Positions 41,151 to 50,028 are shown, counted from the stretch's first letter. The stretch: DNA of 64,000 nt from Burkholderiaceae bacterium (GCA_019234815.1 JAFALA010000007.1:1-64000); one strand, 5' to 3'. Translations and numbers: made by a program. The notes: generated by a model from the sequence alone, not told the origin.

Positions 41151-42284
41151 ATGAACTTCGAACACAATGAAGACCGCCGGATGTTGGCGGACTCCCTCGA
41201 CCGCTTCGTCACGGAGCAGTATGGCTTCGCGACGCGCGACAGGATCGCGCGTTCGCCGCAGGGCTACAGCTCCGAGCTGTGGCGGCGCTTTGCCGAGCTC
41301 GGCGTTGTCGGCGCGCTGTTCGCGGAGCGCGACGGCGGTTACGGCGGAGCCGGCTTCGACATCGCCGTCGTCTTTGAGGCACTGGGCCGCGGGCTCGTTG
41401 TCGAGCCCTTCCTTGGGACCGCCGTCCTGGCCGGCGGGGTGATCGCAGCCGCGGGCGACGATACGCAGCGTGGCGTGCTGGCCAAGATCCTCGATGGCAC
41501 GACGCTCGCTGCGTTCGCGCACGGGGAGCCGGACAGCGGATTCGAGCTGGCCCGCGTGGCCACGACGGCGCGCCGCACCGCAGGGGGCTGGGTGCTGGAC
41601 GGGGCGAAGGCCGTCGTGCTGCACGGCGACCAGGCCGATCTGTTCGTCGTGTCGGCGCGCACTGCAGGCCCCGTCGATGCGCAAGAGGGTGTGTCCCTGT
41701 TCCTCGTGAATGCGCGCACGCCGGGCATCGCAACGCGCGGCTATCGCCTCGTTGACGGCGGCCGCGCGGCCGAAGTCTCTCTGCGCGGCGTCGAGGTCGG
41801 CGCCCAAGCGCTGATTGGATCGGAAGGCGGCGCCTTTCCCATCATCGAGCGCGTGGTCGGTACCGGCGTCCTGGCCCTCGTCGCGGAGGCGGTCGGCGCG
41901 ATGGATGTCGCCAAGGAAGCCACGCTCGACTACCTGCGCACGCGCAAGCAGTTCGGCGTGCCGATTGGCAGCTTCCAGGCGCTGCAGCACCGCATGGCGG
42001 ACTTGCTGCTCGAGGTCGAGCAGGCGCGCTCGGCGATGATCAACGCGGCTGCCGCGATGGACGCCGATCGGGTCACGCGCGAACGTGCGCTGTCGGCCGC
42101 GAAGGTGTCGATCGGCCGCATTGGCGCGCTGGTCGCCGAGGAATGCATCCAGATGCACGGCGGTATCGGCATGACCTGGGAACTGCCGCTGGCGCACTAC
42201 GCGAAGCGCCTGGTGATGATTGACCATCAGCTCGGCGACGAGGATCATCACCTCGAGCGCTACATCGCGCTGGGACGGAGCTGA
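41151..42284 (+). CDS. acyl-CoA dehydrogenase, second subunit-like
   Basis: 377 residues, also acyl-CoA dehydrogenase fold, with TRKQFGVPIGSFQALQHRMA and the C-terminal QMHGGIGMTWE. Adjacent pairs of divergent dehydrogenases often form alpha2beta2 enzymes acting on bulky CoA thioesters such as steroid or terpenoid side chains. Whether this pair does so cannot be decided from the sequence alone. It may also act as a homomer. Confidence 0.9.
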   Translation: MNFEHNEDRRMLADSLDRFVTEQYGFATRDRIARSPQGYSSELWRRFAELGVVGALFAERDGGYGGAGFDIAVVFEALGRGLVVEPFLGTAVLAGGVIAAAGDDTQRGVLAKILDGTTLAAFAHGEPDSGFELARVATTARRTAGGWVLDGAKAVVLHGDQADLFVVSARTAGPVDAQEGVSLFLVNARTPGIATRGYRLVDGGRAAEVSLRGVEVGAQALIGSEGGAFPIIERVVGTGVLALVAEAVGAMDVAKEATLDYLRTRKQFGVPIGSFQALQHRMADLLLEVEQARSAMINAAAAMDADRVTRERALSAAKVSIGRIGALVAEECIQMHGGIGMTWELPLAHYAKRLVMIDHQLGDEDHHLERYIALGRS

Positions 42285-42288
42285 CGCG

Positions 42289-42498
42289 ATGACCGGCGCG
42301 CCCATTTCGACGGCCGTCACACCCGGCGACTGGTTCCACGGGTTGTTCGCTGCTGGCCATGCGCTTGCTTTCGTTGATCGCGTCGAGCCGCTGACCGCGA
42401 GTGTCGGTCGTTTCGAGTGCGATCTACGGCGCACGATCGAGCGGCTACCGCGCGCCGCCCCGCCGCTTCCGCGTCTGATTTCTGGAGACCGGCCATGA
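42289..42498 (+). CDS. small ORF coupled to the enoyl-CoA hydratase gene
   Basis: 69 residues fitting exactly between the second dehydrogenase and the hydratase: it starts 4 bp after one stop and overlaps the next start as ATGA. I recognise no domain. It could be a degraded gene or a spacer read as a leader; its main support is position. Confidence 0.3.
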   Translation: MTGAPISTAVTPGDWFHGLFAAGHALAFVDRVEPLTASVGRFECDLRRTIERLPRAAPPLPRLISGDRP

Positions 42499-43256
42499 CC
42501 GTCCGCACCACCGTCGCCGATGGCATCGCCACCATCGAGATAGCGCGACCCGAAAAGAAGAACGCCCTGACCGGCGCGATGTACATCGCAATGGCCGAGG
42601 CGCTCGCAGCCGCCGACGTCGATTCTGCCGTGTGTGCCGTGCTGATCACGGGCCAGCCCGGCGTCTTCACCGCGGGCAACGACCTCCAGGACTTCAAGGA
42701 CCGACCGTCGGAGGGCTCAGACTTGCCGGTGCATCGATTCATTCAGGCACTCTCGAACTTCGGCAAGCCGGTGGTGGCAGCAGTCGACGGCGTGGCCGTG
42801 GGCATCGGCGCCACGATGCTGTTGCACTGCGACTTCGTCTACATCACCGAGAACGCGCGGCTGCAAACGCCGTTCGTGCGTCTCGGCCTCGTGCCCGAGT
42901 TCGCGTCCAGTCTGCTGGTGCAACTGCGTGTCGGGCTCGTGAAGGCGTCGGAGCTGCTGCTGCTTGGCGAGACGCTCGGCGGCCACAACGCGGTCGAACT
43001 GGGCATCGCAAACGCGGTGGTCCCGGCCGCCGATCTGCTGGCGCACGCGCGTCGAGTTGCTGGCCGCTTCCGCACGTTGCCGCCTGGCGCGGTGCGGGAG
43101 ACCAAAGCTCTGATGCGACGTGGCGTAAAAACGATGATAGACGAAGCGATCGCCACCGAGAGCGCGGCCTTCGCGCATCGCCTCCACAGCCTGGAGGCCG
43201 CAGAGGCCATCGACGCCTTCCTCGCGAAGCGCCAACCCGATTTCTCGAAATTCTGA
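42495..43256 (+). CDS. enoyl-CoA hydratase/isomerase family protein
   Basis: 253 residues with a single crotonase fold: ARPEKKNALTGAMY near residue 20, FTAGNDLQDF near 60 (oxyanion hole) and FVRLGLVPEFASSLLV near 135. Glu in this last stretch corresponds to a catalytic acid of hydratases. It overlaps the upstream small ORF by 4 nt and the synthetase gene by 1 nt, so it is part of the same transcript. Confidence 0.9.
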   Translation: MTVRTTVADGIATIEIARPEKKNALTGAMYIAMAEALAAADVDSAVCAVLITGQPGVFTAGNDLQDFKDRPSEGSDLPVHRFIQALSNFGKPVVAAVDGVAVGIGATMLLHCDFVYITENARLQTPFVRLGLVPEFASSLLVQLRVGLVKASELLLLGETLGGHNAVELGIANAVVPAADLLAHARRVAGRFRTLPPGAVRETKALMRRGVKTMIDEAIATESAAFAHRLHSLEAAEAIDAFLAKRQPDFSKF

Positions 43257-45187
43257 TGCCGCAACCACCGATCATGCATCCGCCGTTCACAAGTTCCTTC
43301 CCGATCCGTAGCCTGGCCGACATCGCACGCATCGAGGAGATGCCATTCGTGCAGGTGCTGCCGGTGCGCAGTACGTACGAGATCGCATGCAACTCCGCGC
43401 ACGCGTTCGGAGATCGCGTTGCGCTGACCTTCATGCATGACGCCCGGCCTGAAGGTCAGGTGACGAGTTGGTCGTTCGCGCAGTTGCTTGTCGGCATCCA
43501 CCAGACCGCGAATGCGCTGCACCGGCTCGGCGTGCAGCCCGATGACGCCGTAGGCGTGTTGTTGCCCGGTTGCCTTGAGTATCACCTCGCGCTGTGGGGT
43601 GGCGAGGCGGCGGGCATCGTGCAGCCGCTCAACCCGCTGCTTTCGGAGGACAAGCTTGTCTCGCTACTGAACGCGGGCCGCGCGAAGGTGCTGATCGCCT
43701 ACGGCCGTGACGATGATGCCGGCTACTGGACCAAGGCGATGCGCATTCGTGGTCGTGTGCCCACATTGCGTTCCGTGCTGCGTGTGGCTCCGCACGACGA
43801 GGAGACGGTGTCGGCGCTGCCGCCCGAAGACGTGTTCGACTTCGCGGTTCTGCGTGCTGCCGAGCCTGACGATCATCTTGTCAGCGGGCGTGACATCGGT
43901 CCCCAGGACATCGCCGCCTATTTCCACACCGGGGGCACCACCGGTTCGCCGAAGCTGGCGTGCCAGACCCACGGTGCGCAGGTGTTCACCGCGTGGGCTG
44001 CGGTGCAAATGACGCGCAACCAGCCGGGCGATGTCGCCATCAACGGGTTCCCTCTGTTCCACGTTGCCGGTGTGTTGCCGGGCGCGCTGGCTTCGCTCTC
44101 CTGCGGCATGTGCAATGTGATCCCGACTGCCGGCCTGTTCCGCAATCGCGACGTGATAGTGAATTACTGGCGCCTCGTGGAGCGCTTCAAGGCGACCAAC
44201 CTCGCCGCTGTCCCGACGGTGCTGGCGGCGCTCGCGAACGTGCCGCTGGGCGAGGCTGACATTTCCTCCGTGCGCAACTGCCGCGCCGGCGCGGCGGTGC
44301 TTCCCATGGAGCTCGCAGAGCGCTTCGAACGCGTGACCGGCCTGCATGTGCACGAAGGGTGGGGCATGACGGAGACCACCGGCCTTGCCACGATGACGCC
44401 GCCGGGGATGGTCTTGCCGGTCGGCGGCGTTGGCTTGCCCCTGCCGTATTCGCGGGTGCGGGTCGTCGCACTCAACGCGCGGGGCGACGCCACGGAACGC
44501 GACCTGCCGACGGGCGAAGTCGGCATGATCTTGTACAAGGCACCGAACGTGTTCTCGGGCTACCTCGACGCCAAGGACAATGCAAGCGCCTTCGTCGGCA
44601 ACGGCTGGCTCGTGACCGGCGACCTTGGCCGACTGGACGAAGAAGGGCGGTTGCACCTGAACGGTAGAGCCAAGGATCTGATTATCCGCAGTGGCCACAA
44701 CATCGATCCGAAGGTGATCGAGGATGTGCTCTCCGCACATCCGGCCGTGCATCTGGCCGCGGCGGTCGGTGCGCCCGACGCCTACGCCGGCGAATTGCCG
44801 GTCGCTTTCGTCACGCTCGTTGCTGGCGCATCGGTCAGCGAGGCTGAGCTGCTCGCCTTCACGGCGGAACACGTGGACGAGACGCCAGCGCGCCCACGCA
44901 GCGTCGTCGTCCTCGATGCAATGCCGCTCACGACGGTTGGCAAGATCTACAAGCCGCAGCTGCAGCAACTCGCGGCTCATGCCGTCGTTGACCGCTTGGC
45001 GAAGCAAGTCAGCGATGAATTGAACCTCGAGGCCGAGGCTCGGCCGCGCGTACACGATATCGACCAGCGCCGCTTCGAATTGTTGCTGGATCCTATAGCG
45101 CTCGGCTCGCGACTCGCGCCCCTGCGAGAACAATTGCAAGCTGCTCTTGCGCCGCTGCCTCTGAAAACCGAGATCCGCGTAGCCTAA
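43256..45187 (+). CDS. acyl-CoA synthetase (AMP-forming)
   Basis: 643 residues. The adenylation signature FHTGGTTGSPKLACQTH is near residue 220, WGMTETTG near 365, and the C-terminal domain has TGDLGRLDEEGRLHLNGRAKD and TTVGKIYKP with the catalytic Lys. It activates a carboxylic acid to its CoA thioester, probably the first step of the pathway encoded here. The start overlaps the hydratase stop (TGATG); an internal ATG at 43274 is an alternative. Confidence 0.92.
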   Translation: MPQPPIMHPPFTSSFPIRSLADIARIEEMPFVQVLPVRSTYEIACNSAHAFGDRVALTFMHDARPEGQVTSWSFAQLLVGIHQTANALHRLGVQPDDAVGVLLPGCLEYHLALWGGEAAGIVQPLNPLLSEDKLVSLLNAGRAKVLIAYGRDDDAGYWTKAMRIRGRVPTLRSVLRVAPHDEETVSALPPEDVFDFAVLRAAEPDDHLVSGRDIGPQDIAAYFHTGGTTGSPKLACQTHGAQVFTAWAAVQMTRNQPGDVAINGFPLFHVAGVLPGALASLSCGMCNVIPTAGLFRNRDVIVNYWRLVERFKATNLAAVPTVLAALANVPLGEADISSVRNCRAGAAVLPMELAERFERVTGLHVHEGWGMTETTGLATMTPPGMVLPVGGVGLPLPYSRVRVVALNARGDATERDLPTGEVGMILYKAPNVFSGYLDAKDNASAFVGNGWLVTGDLGRLDEEGRLHLNGRAKDLIIRSGHNIDPKVIEDVLSAHPAVHLAAAVGAPDAYAGELPVAFVTLVAGASVSEAELLAFTAEHVDETPARPRSVVVLDAMPLTTVGKIYKPQLQQLAAHAVVDRLAKQVSDELNLEAEARPRVHDIDQRRFELLLDPIALGSRLAPLREQLQAALAPLPLKTEIRVA

Positions 45188-45492
45188 GGCCTGTGGACTG
45201 CATATCCAATATTTGAATTTGGAAGCCGCGATCTGCCGACGATTGCGGCCTGGGTTTTTGCGTTTCTCTGCCTGTTCGGATTTTCCATGAACTCAACGCG
45301 CTCACGAGCCTGCGCGAACTGGTTGTTGTCCTGGTCTTTTCTGTGTGGATGCTTGGGTTCGGCTGGCAATTGCTGCAGAGCGCGAAGAGATCCTTGGCAG
45401 CGAGTCCTGTTGTTGCTCAGTGAGAAATTTCACCAGTATCGATGCGACGATCTTCCGCGCTGACAATTGAATTGATATCAAGGGAATTTCTC
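45188..45492. other. intergenic, no gene recognised
   Basis: A 305-bp gap between the synthetase and SDR genes. No terminator hairpin with T-tract and no coding frame that I can support. It probably carries the promoter or leader of the SDR gene. Confidence 0.4.
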
Positions 45493-46425
45493 ATGACGAT
45501 CAATCTGGCCGACAGAGTTGCCATCGTGACCGGCGCCGGTACCGGCCTTGGACGTGAGCATGCGCTACTGCTCGCGCGCCTGGGCGCCAAGGTCATGGTC
45601 AACGACCTTGGCAGCGATGTGAACGGACGCGGTGGGTCAGTCAGCGCGGCGCAGAAGGTTGTGAAGGAGATCGTGGCTGCAGGTGGCGAGGCAATAGCGA
45701 ACCGCGCATCCGTCACGGATACCGAGCAGGTGCAAAGCATGGTCGCCGACACACTTGCACGCTGGGGACGCATAGACAATCTCGTGAACAACGCCGGCTT
45801 TCTGCGCGACAACAGCTTCAGCAGGATGACGCTCGACGACTTTCGCGCGGTGATCGAGGTACATCTGATGGGGGCTGTGAACTGTACCAAGGCGGTGTGG
45901 GACATCATGCGCGAGCAGCAATACGGTCGCATCGTGATGACAACTTCGTCGTCCGGCTTGTACGGGAATTTCGGACAGTCCAACTATGGCGCCGCCAAAA
46001 TGGCGCTGGTGGGCCTGATGCAGACGCTCGCGCTTGAGGGAGCAAAAAGCAATATCCATGTCAATTGCATCGCGCCTACGGCCGAAACGCGCATGCTGGA
46101 AAGTTTGGTGGCGGAGGACGTCCTCTGCACCCTGTCGCCCAGCGCAGTCAGTCCCGCAGTGGTCGCACTCGTTGGCGAAAACGCACCGACCCGGATGGTG
46201 CTGTGTGCCGGTGCCGGAAGTTTCGAGGCCGCCCACATTACGCTGACGACCGGTATCTATCTCGGGGCTGGCGAGGAGGTGTCTCATCTGCTTGCGCAAC
46301 AACTCGGAGATGTTGCCAATCGAAACGGCGATTCCGTTCCTGCGTCGGGTGCGGCACAAGGCGCGCTCGAATTGCGCAAGGCCAGACTATCGGTCAGGAA
46401 CGTTCCAGAGCAGTTCTACGCGTGA
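45493..46425 (+). CDS. SDR-family (3R)-hydroxyacyl-CoA dehydrogenase-like protein
   Basis: 310 residues. The NAD(P) loop TGAGTGLGREHA is near residue 14 and the catalytic set is Ser153/154, Tyr165 and Lys169 in SNYGAAKMA. The VMVNDLG stretch after the first fold is typical of the multifunctional-enzyme-2 hydroxyacyl-CoA dehydrogenases. The C-terminal extension is longer than in simple SDRs. AAGGGA precedes the ATG. Last gene of the acyl-CoA cluster. Confidence 0.88.
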   Translation: MTINLADRVAIVTGAGTGLGREHALLLARLGAKVMVNDLGSDVNGRGGSVSAAQKVVKEIVAAGGEAIANRASVTDTEQVQSMVADTLARWGRIDNLVNNAGFLRDNSFSRMTLDDFRAVIEVHLMGAVNCTKAVWDIMREQQYGRIVMTTSSSGLYGNFGQSNYGAAKMALVGLMQTLALEGAKSNIHVNCIAPTAETRMLESLVAEDVLCTLSPSAVSPAVVALVGENAPTRMVLCAGAGSFEAAHITLTTGIYLGAGEEVSHLLAQQLGDVANRNGDSVPASGAAQGALELRKARLSVRNVPEQFYA

Positions 46426-46549
46426 AGCGTTCAATGTGACGGACGGTGAGATATTGCGGTCGATCGCCCGGTACGCGCGCCGCTACAGTGTATGAATCGG
46501 TGGTCTTATTGGTATACGGCTTTTAGGAGTTATTTTTCTCCGCATCCAT

Positions 46550-46620
46550 TTCGTGCCCATCTTGTGTCCATTCTGTGCCCATACGCTCCTTCTTATAGAT
46601 TGTGTCGGGTTAGGGCTGAG
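46550..46620 (-). pseudogene. second integrase-like tail remnant
   Basis: Direct-orientation relative of 336-402: both contain GTGCCCATACGC and ATAGATTGTGTCG with similar sequence around. On the minus strand it encodes a broken GHKMGTKW tail with frame shifts. There is no tRNA fragment beside it. It marks the right side of a 46-kb stretch bounded by related integrase scars. Confidence 0.4.
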
Positions 46621-46673
46621 CACAACGCCTGACTCTGAGCCCATCGCTCGAAGGAGGCGGCGACAATACCGGC

Positions 46674-46934
46674 ATGACAATCACCGTCCCACAGCCCCAA
46701 GATCAACCGCGCAATCCATTGCACGGTCTGACGCTGGAAGTCATCGTCACCGCGCTGTTCGAGGAGTACGGCTGGGCCGGCCTTGACGCACGTATCCCTC
46801 TGCGTTGCTTCGCCTTCGAACCAAGCATCAAGTCGAGTCTGAAATTCCTGCGCAAGACGCCATGGGCGCGCGAAAAGGTTGAAGGGCTTTACCTGTTCAT
46901 GCTGCGCGAGCGGCTGCGCGCCAAGCGCCTCTAA
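46674..46934 (+). CDS. VF530 (DUF2132) family small DNA-binding protein
   Basis: 86 residues covering the whole family, with NPLHGLTLEVIVTALFEEYGW and SSLKFLRKTPWAREKVEGLYL, its hallmark conserved stretches. VF530-type proteins are small alpha-helical putative DNA-binding proteins of unknown role. It starts 54 bp right of the integrase-like scar and stands alone. Confidence 0.85.
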   Translation: MTITVPQPQDQPRNPLHGLTLEVIVTALFEEYGWAGLDARIPLRCFAFEPSIKSSLKFLRKTPWAREKVEGLYLFMLRERLRAKRL

Positions 46935-47643
46935 ACGACGCCTTCGGCCATGCCGCTCGCTGGATATATCACCTTGTGATCTAGCCAATCGTTACGGACC
47001 TTTATCTTGTGGATGGAGCAGCGATGACCCTCGATATCGCGCCATGAGCCCCTACATATCGAACGTTAGAGCGCAGTCGATGAAAAAACCATTACGTGCC
47101 AATTACGCTGATGATATTTCTTGGAGTTATGGAAATTATCGATGCAATTGCGTTAATAAATAACGATTCAAATGTTTGCTCGTTGGCGTAGGGATTAAGT
47201 TTCCAAGTGATAGATCCGGCGAGAGATGCCTATGGACATGCGCTATTCGCCTTGCGCCTTATGAAGCCATCGTTGGCAACAAGAGCCCACAGGGTTTGCT
47301 GATGACCATGCATGGCAAGTGAGGCAGCGACAAGTCGAGTCTGCTGAAATTCATCAAGAACGACCTGAGGCAGATTGATTCGGAAGCAAGTCTTTTGTGT
47401 TGGCAAGCAGTAGTGAATTGCCCCGCATTTAGTAATGGTTTACTTTTAAAAATGATGGCGTGGTGGGATAATTTTCAATGTAACTTTAGTTATAAATTGT
47501 TGGCATCAATTTCATGAATTAACGAGTTTTAGTGGTTTTTCTTATGGAGAAGAACTGCTTCTAGAGCCGAAATTCAAAATTCCAATGAAATGGTAAGCAG
47601 GTCTTGTCCTGCGAAATGATAAAACTCATTTTATTTAATAGAA
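46935..47643. other. AT-rich intergenic scar
   Basis: A 709-bp stretch with clearly lower GC than the rest of the window. Apart from the decayed P-loop ATPase segment at 47210-47391 I see no gene. The composition suggests foreign DNA under decay. The right end contains the promoter of the hemerythrin-like gene. Confidence 0.6.
47210..47391 (+). pseudogene. decayed KAP-family P-loop NTPase, N-terminal part
   Basis: One frame reads DPARDAYGHALFALRL and, after a frame shift, EAIVGNKSPQGLLMTMHGK, a TGA stop, GSDKSSLLKFIKNDL. In KAP P-loop ATPases the corresponding stretch is GKWGSGKSSLL, so the Trp codon TGG has become TGA and a Walker A Gly has become Asp. The downstream coding part is gone. 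KAP ATPases occur in membrane-associated and anti-phage systems; this copy is dead. Confidence 0.6.
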
Positions 47644-48066
47644 ATGCTTAATACCCAGATTTATCGCAACGATCATGTTGCACTAGGCGCGATGATTGCC
47701 GACTTTGAAAGTCGGCTCGTTATTTCGAAATTGCAGGCGGATCCGGCGGAATGTCGGAAGCTGCTTTCTAATTTGATAGGCAAACTGAGAATTCACATCA
47801 GCAGCGAGGATCAGCTGCTGTACCCTCAGGCCGCAAGCAGCAGCAATCCCGCTATTCGGGCATTGGCCCAGCGCTTTCAATCCGAAATGGGTCCATTAGC
47901 CATTCAACTCAAGCAATACAGCGAACGTTGGCTTTTGCCCCGTGACATCGCAGCCCGGCCGACCGATTTCATGAACGAGTCGAATGGAATTGTCCGTGCA
48001 CTTAAGGAGAGGATTCGGCGCGAGAACAATGAGTTTTATTCGATGCTGGAGAAGAGCGCGCAGTGA
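47644..48066 (+). CDS. hemerythrin-like HHE domain protein
   Basis: 140 residues, four predicted helices. Iron-ligand candidates are His11 (RNDHVAL), His51 and Glu55 (HISSEDQLLYP) and acidic residues in the last helix (ENNEFY). The His expected in the third helix is not obvious, so the di-iron site may be incomplete. Proteins of this type bind O2 or NO or repair iron-sulfur clusters after nitrosative stress. It is next to, but not cotranscribed with, the nitrite reductase block. Confidence 0.75.
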   Translation: MLNTQIYRNDHVALGAMIADFESRLVISKLQADPAECRKLLSNLIGKLRIHISSEDQLLYPQAASSSNPAIRALAQRFQSEMGPLAIQLKQYSERWLLPRDIAARPTDFMNESNGIVRALKERIRRENNEFYSMLEKSAQ

Positions 48067-48127
48067 TTCTGTCGCGTGAGGAAGTGTCAGGAGAAGTCGC
48101 TTGACTATGAGAGTACTGTGTTCGGTG

Positions 48128-48143
48128 CTCTCTCTCTCTCTCT
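48128..48143. repeat. (CT)8 dinucleotide repeat
   Basis: Eight CT units lie between the convergent hemerythrin-like and TlpA-like genes, 12 bp before the stop of the latter. The tract could vary in length by slippage, but it lies outside any start region, so an effect on expression is not evident. Confidence 0.8.
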
Positions 48144-48155
48144 CTAAAAGACCGG

Positions 48156-48692
48156 TCAGAAATTGACCAATAGCGGGTCCAGCACCCGCTTGAGTCGCTG
48201 CGGTGTCCAGACCGGCTGTTCATCGTCCCAGCCGTTGTCGACCAAGCGGCCGGCTCGGTCGATCACGAAGCTGACCGGCAAACGCCAGATGCGCCCATAC
48301 TCGCCGGCCCAGGCGCTGCCAAGCAGGCCGGTCGGAAAGCTCAGGTTTGCCGAGCGTCGCTTCACTTCGGGCAGCGCATCGGGGCTATCCAGGCTGAAGG
48401 CCAGCACCGTCAGGCCCTGGTCGGCATGCTGTTCCGCGTACTTCGACAGCAAGGGCAACTCATCAATACAATGTGGGCACCAGGTGGCCCAGAAGCTCAC
48501 CACGACAACCTTGCCATGCAGAGCGTGAGTGGCAATGCTTCGTCCGTCCAGGGTGCGTAACACCAAGGCGGGGGCAGGTTGACCCAACTGAAGTCGGCTG
48601 GATGCGGCCCGTGCCCAAGGGGCACCCGCCGCCAGTGCCAGGCCGCCAGCGGCTCGCAGCAGGCATTCTCGACGTGTGAGGACTGGGCTCAT
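48156..48692 (-). CDS. TlpA/ResA-like periplasmic thioredoxin
   Basis: 178 residues. A twin-arginine-like signal (TRRECLLRAAGG) and a hydrophobic stretch precede the mature domain. The redox motif is CPHC at 72-75 after SFWATW. Such proteins reduce or oxidise thiols in the periplasm, for example in cytochrome c or copper-site assembly. It starts 4 bp after the stop of the outer-membrane gene upstream, so both form an operon. Confidence 0.88.
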   Translation of the reverse strand: MSPVLTRRECLLRAAGGLALAAGAPWARAASSRLQLGQPAPALVLRTLDGRSIATHALHGKVVVVSFWATWCPHCIDELPLLSKYAEQHADQGLTVLAFSLDSPDALPEVKRRSANLSFPTGLLGSAWAGEYGRIWRLPVSFVIDRAGRLVDNGWDDEQPVWTPQRLKRVLDPLLVNF

Positions 48693-48696
48693 GGTT

Positions 48697-49731
48697 TCAG
48701 AACGCCATGGTCACGCCGACCGTTGCGGTCCAGCGTGGAAACAGCTGATAGCCCTGCAACTGGCTGTAGATGGGCAGTTGAACAAAGGCGTAGACATGCG
48801 CATTGGCGGCCACGCTGACCGTCAAGCCCGGACTCAGGTAGGCCACGGTACCTGCCGTGTCCGTAGTGTCCGCCAAAGCGCCCTGGTCGGAAGTCTTGTG
48901 CGTCAGGTTCAGCTGCAGTTGCGGCACAAAATGCGGATTGGCCTCATGGCGCAGTCCCAGGCTCACATTGGCCGAATTGCCCGGACGGTAGTCTGCGCCC
49001 GCTTGATTGAGCCTTTGCGCGATGGAAGTCTGGAACTGGCCGTTGACGAAGGCGTCGAAATCCTGGCTGACGGCCTGGAAGTAGTAGGCGCCCACGATCA
49101 GGTTGGTGCTGCCGTTGCCGGCCTGCAGGCTGGTATCCAGCAACTGCCCCGCGCTGTTGCCCCAGTTCCCGAACGACACCGGATGGCTGCCCACGGCCCC
49201 CGTGCCAGTGGCATTTGCACCGCCATAGTCGCCCGTCGGCAGCTTTAGGCCCAGCTGTACGCCCAGGTTGTGGGTCGGCAACAAGCCCTGGTAGCTGCCG
49301 ATCAACTTGATGTCGCCCAGGCCGGTCACTTTGGCATTGCTGAGCTGATCGGGCGTGATGGGAGTGAAGGCGCTGCCAAAGGTGCTGTGGCTGCGATCGA
49401 CGTAGGGTAGCAGCAGCTTGAAGTTCCAGTTCGTGTTGGGCGCGTACGCCAACCCAAACGTCAGGTAACGGTTGATGGTGTCGTTTTCGACTTCCTGGTT
49501 GGCTGCGGAATTGAGCGCTGCCACTTGTGCCTGCGAAATACTGCCCGTGCCGTGACGCAGTTGGTCCTGGTTGATGTAGTCGACCTCGGCGCTCATCGCC
49601 CAACCCGGCCCTGTGGAATACCCCGTGGCTGCGTCAGAGGATAGCGCGCAGCCGCAGGTGGCGCAGGCCAGGACGGCGTGGGAGGCTAGAGCGACCGTTG
49701 TAGTCAGGGTCAATTTGAGTATCGGATTCAT
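48697..49731 (-). CDS. outer-membrane transporter-like protein with CATCGC motif
   Basis: 344 residues. The signal peptide is followed at once by CATCGC (23-28), a candidate metal-binding or disulfide motif. The rest is beta-strand rich and ends in Phe (GVTMAF), as in outer-membrane barrels. It resembles a poorly described transporter family often found beside TlpA-like thioredoxins. The ATG at 49731 gives a clean signal peptide; an ATG at 49785 would lie within 7 nt of the operator described at 49792. Confidence 0.8.
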   Translation of the reverse strand: MNPILKLTLTTTVALASHAVLACATCGCALSSDAATGYSTGPGWAMSAEVDYINQDQLRHGTGSISQAQVAALNSAANQEVENDTINRYLTFGLAYAPNTNWNFKLLLPYVDRSHSTFGSAFTPITPDQLSNAKVTGLGDIKLIGSYQGLLPTHNLGVQLGLKLPTGDYGGANATGTGAVGSHPVSFGNWGNSAGQLLDTSLQAGNGSTNLIVGAYYFQAVSQDFDAFVNGQFQTSIAQRLNQAGADYRPGNSANVSLGLRHEANPHFVPQLQLNLTHKTSDQGALADTTDTAGTVAYLSPGLTVSVAANAHVYAFVQLPIYSQLQGYQLFPRWTATVGVTMAF

Positions 49732-49791
49732 TGGTGGTGTTCCGACCGGCTCGCGCAAGCCCGTCTTTATGGAGTGATTCGCCATTTAAAC

Positions 49792-49808
49792 ATTCATTTT
49801 ACATGAAT
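49792..49808. promoter_or_regulatory. NsrR-like palindrome, ATTCAT-N5-ATGAAT
   Basis: ATTCATTTTACATGAAT is a perfect 6-bp inverted repeat with a 5-nt spacer. It resembles proteobacterial NsrR boxes (ATGCATTT-AAATGCAT core) in size and symmetry. It lies 61 nt before the ATG of the outer-membrane gene. The same geometry recurs before the truncated hemoglobin gene. Confidence 0.55.
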
Positions 49809-49943
49809 AAAAAATGAGTGCAACAGGAATAAGAATGAATGAAGCATTGGCTCCTGATGCGTTGCGTTCAAGGAAGGCTTCTTCTTGATGACTAGCGATT
49901 CCGGCCACGCGGCGGTGCTGAGCGTAATGGGAAATGCCTTAAT

Positions 49944-49957
49944 TCGACTGTGGTCAA
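49944..49957. promoter_or_regulatory. FNR/Dnr-type box upstream of ncgA
   Basis: TCGAC-TGTG-GTCAA is one mismatch from the TTGAC-N4-GTCAA form bound by FNR-superfamily regulators of denitrification. A TATCTT -10-like element at 49983-49988 puts the box near -44, a usual class II position. This suggests oxygen or NO control of the operon. Confidence 0.45.
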
Positions 49958-49968
49958 TCTTGCAAATA

Positions 49969-49985
49969 ATTCATTAAAAAGGTAT
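49969..49985. promoter_or_regulatory. half-degenerate NsrR-like site before ncgA
   Basis: ATTCATTAAAAAGGTAT: its first 12 bases are identical to the site before the truncated hemoglobin gene (63716-63727), and the right half keeps 4 of 6 positions of ATGAAT. It overlaps the presumed -10 region, a position suited to repression. Centre is about 52 nt before the ATG of ncgA. Confidence 0.45.
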
Positions 49986-50028
49986 CTTTTAAAACATTGA
50001 TTCGAGCAGTTCAACTGAAAGGACAGAC

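Noticed and set aside
43664-45139. A 491-codon minus-strand frame opposite the acyl-CoA synthetase
   Set aside because: Composition is that of a reversed coding strand and no family signature is present.
48128-48143. Phase-variable control by the (CT)8 tract
   Set aside because: The tract lies downstream of both convergent genes and outside their start regions, so slippage would not change a reading frame.
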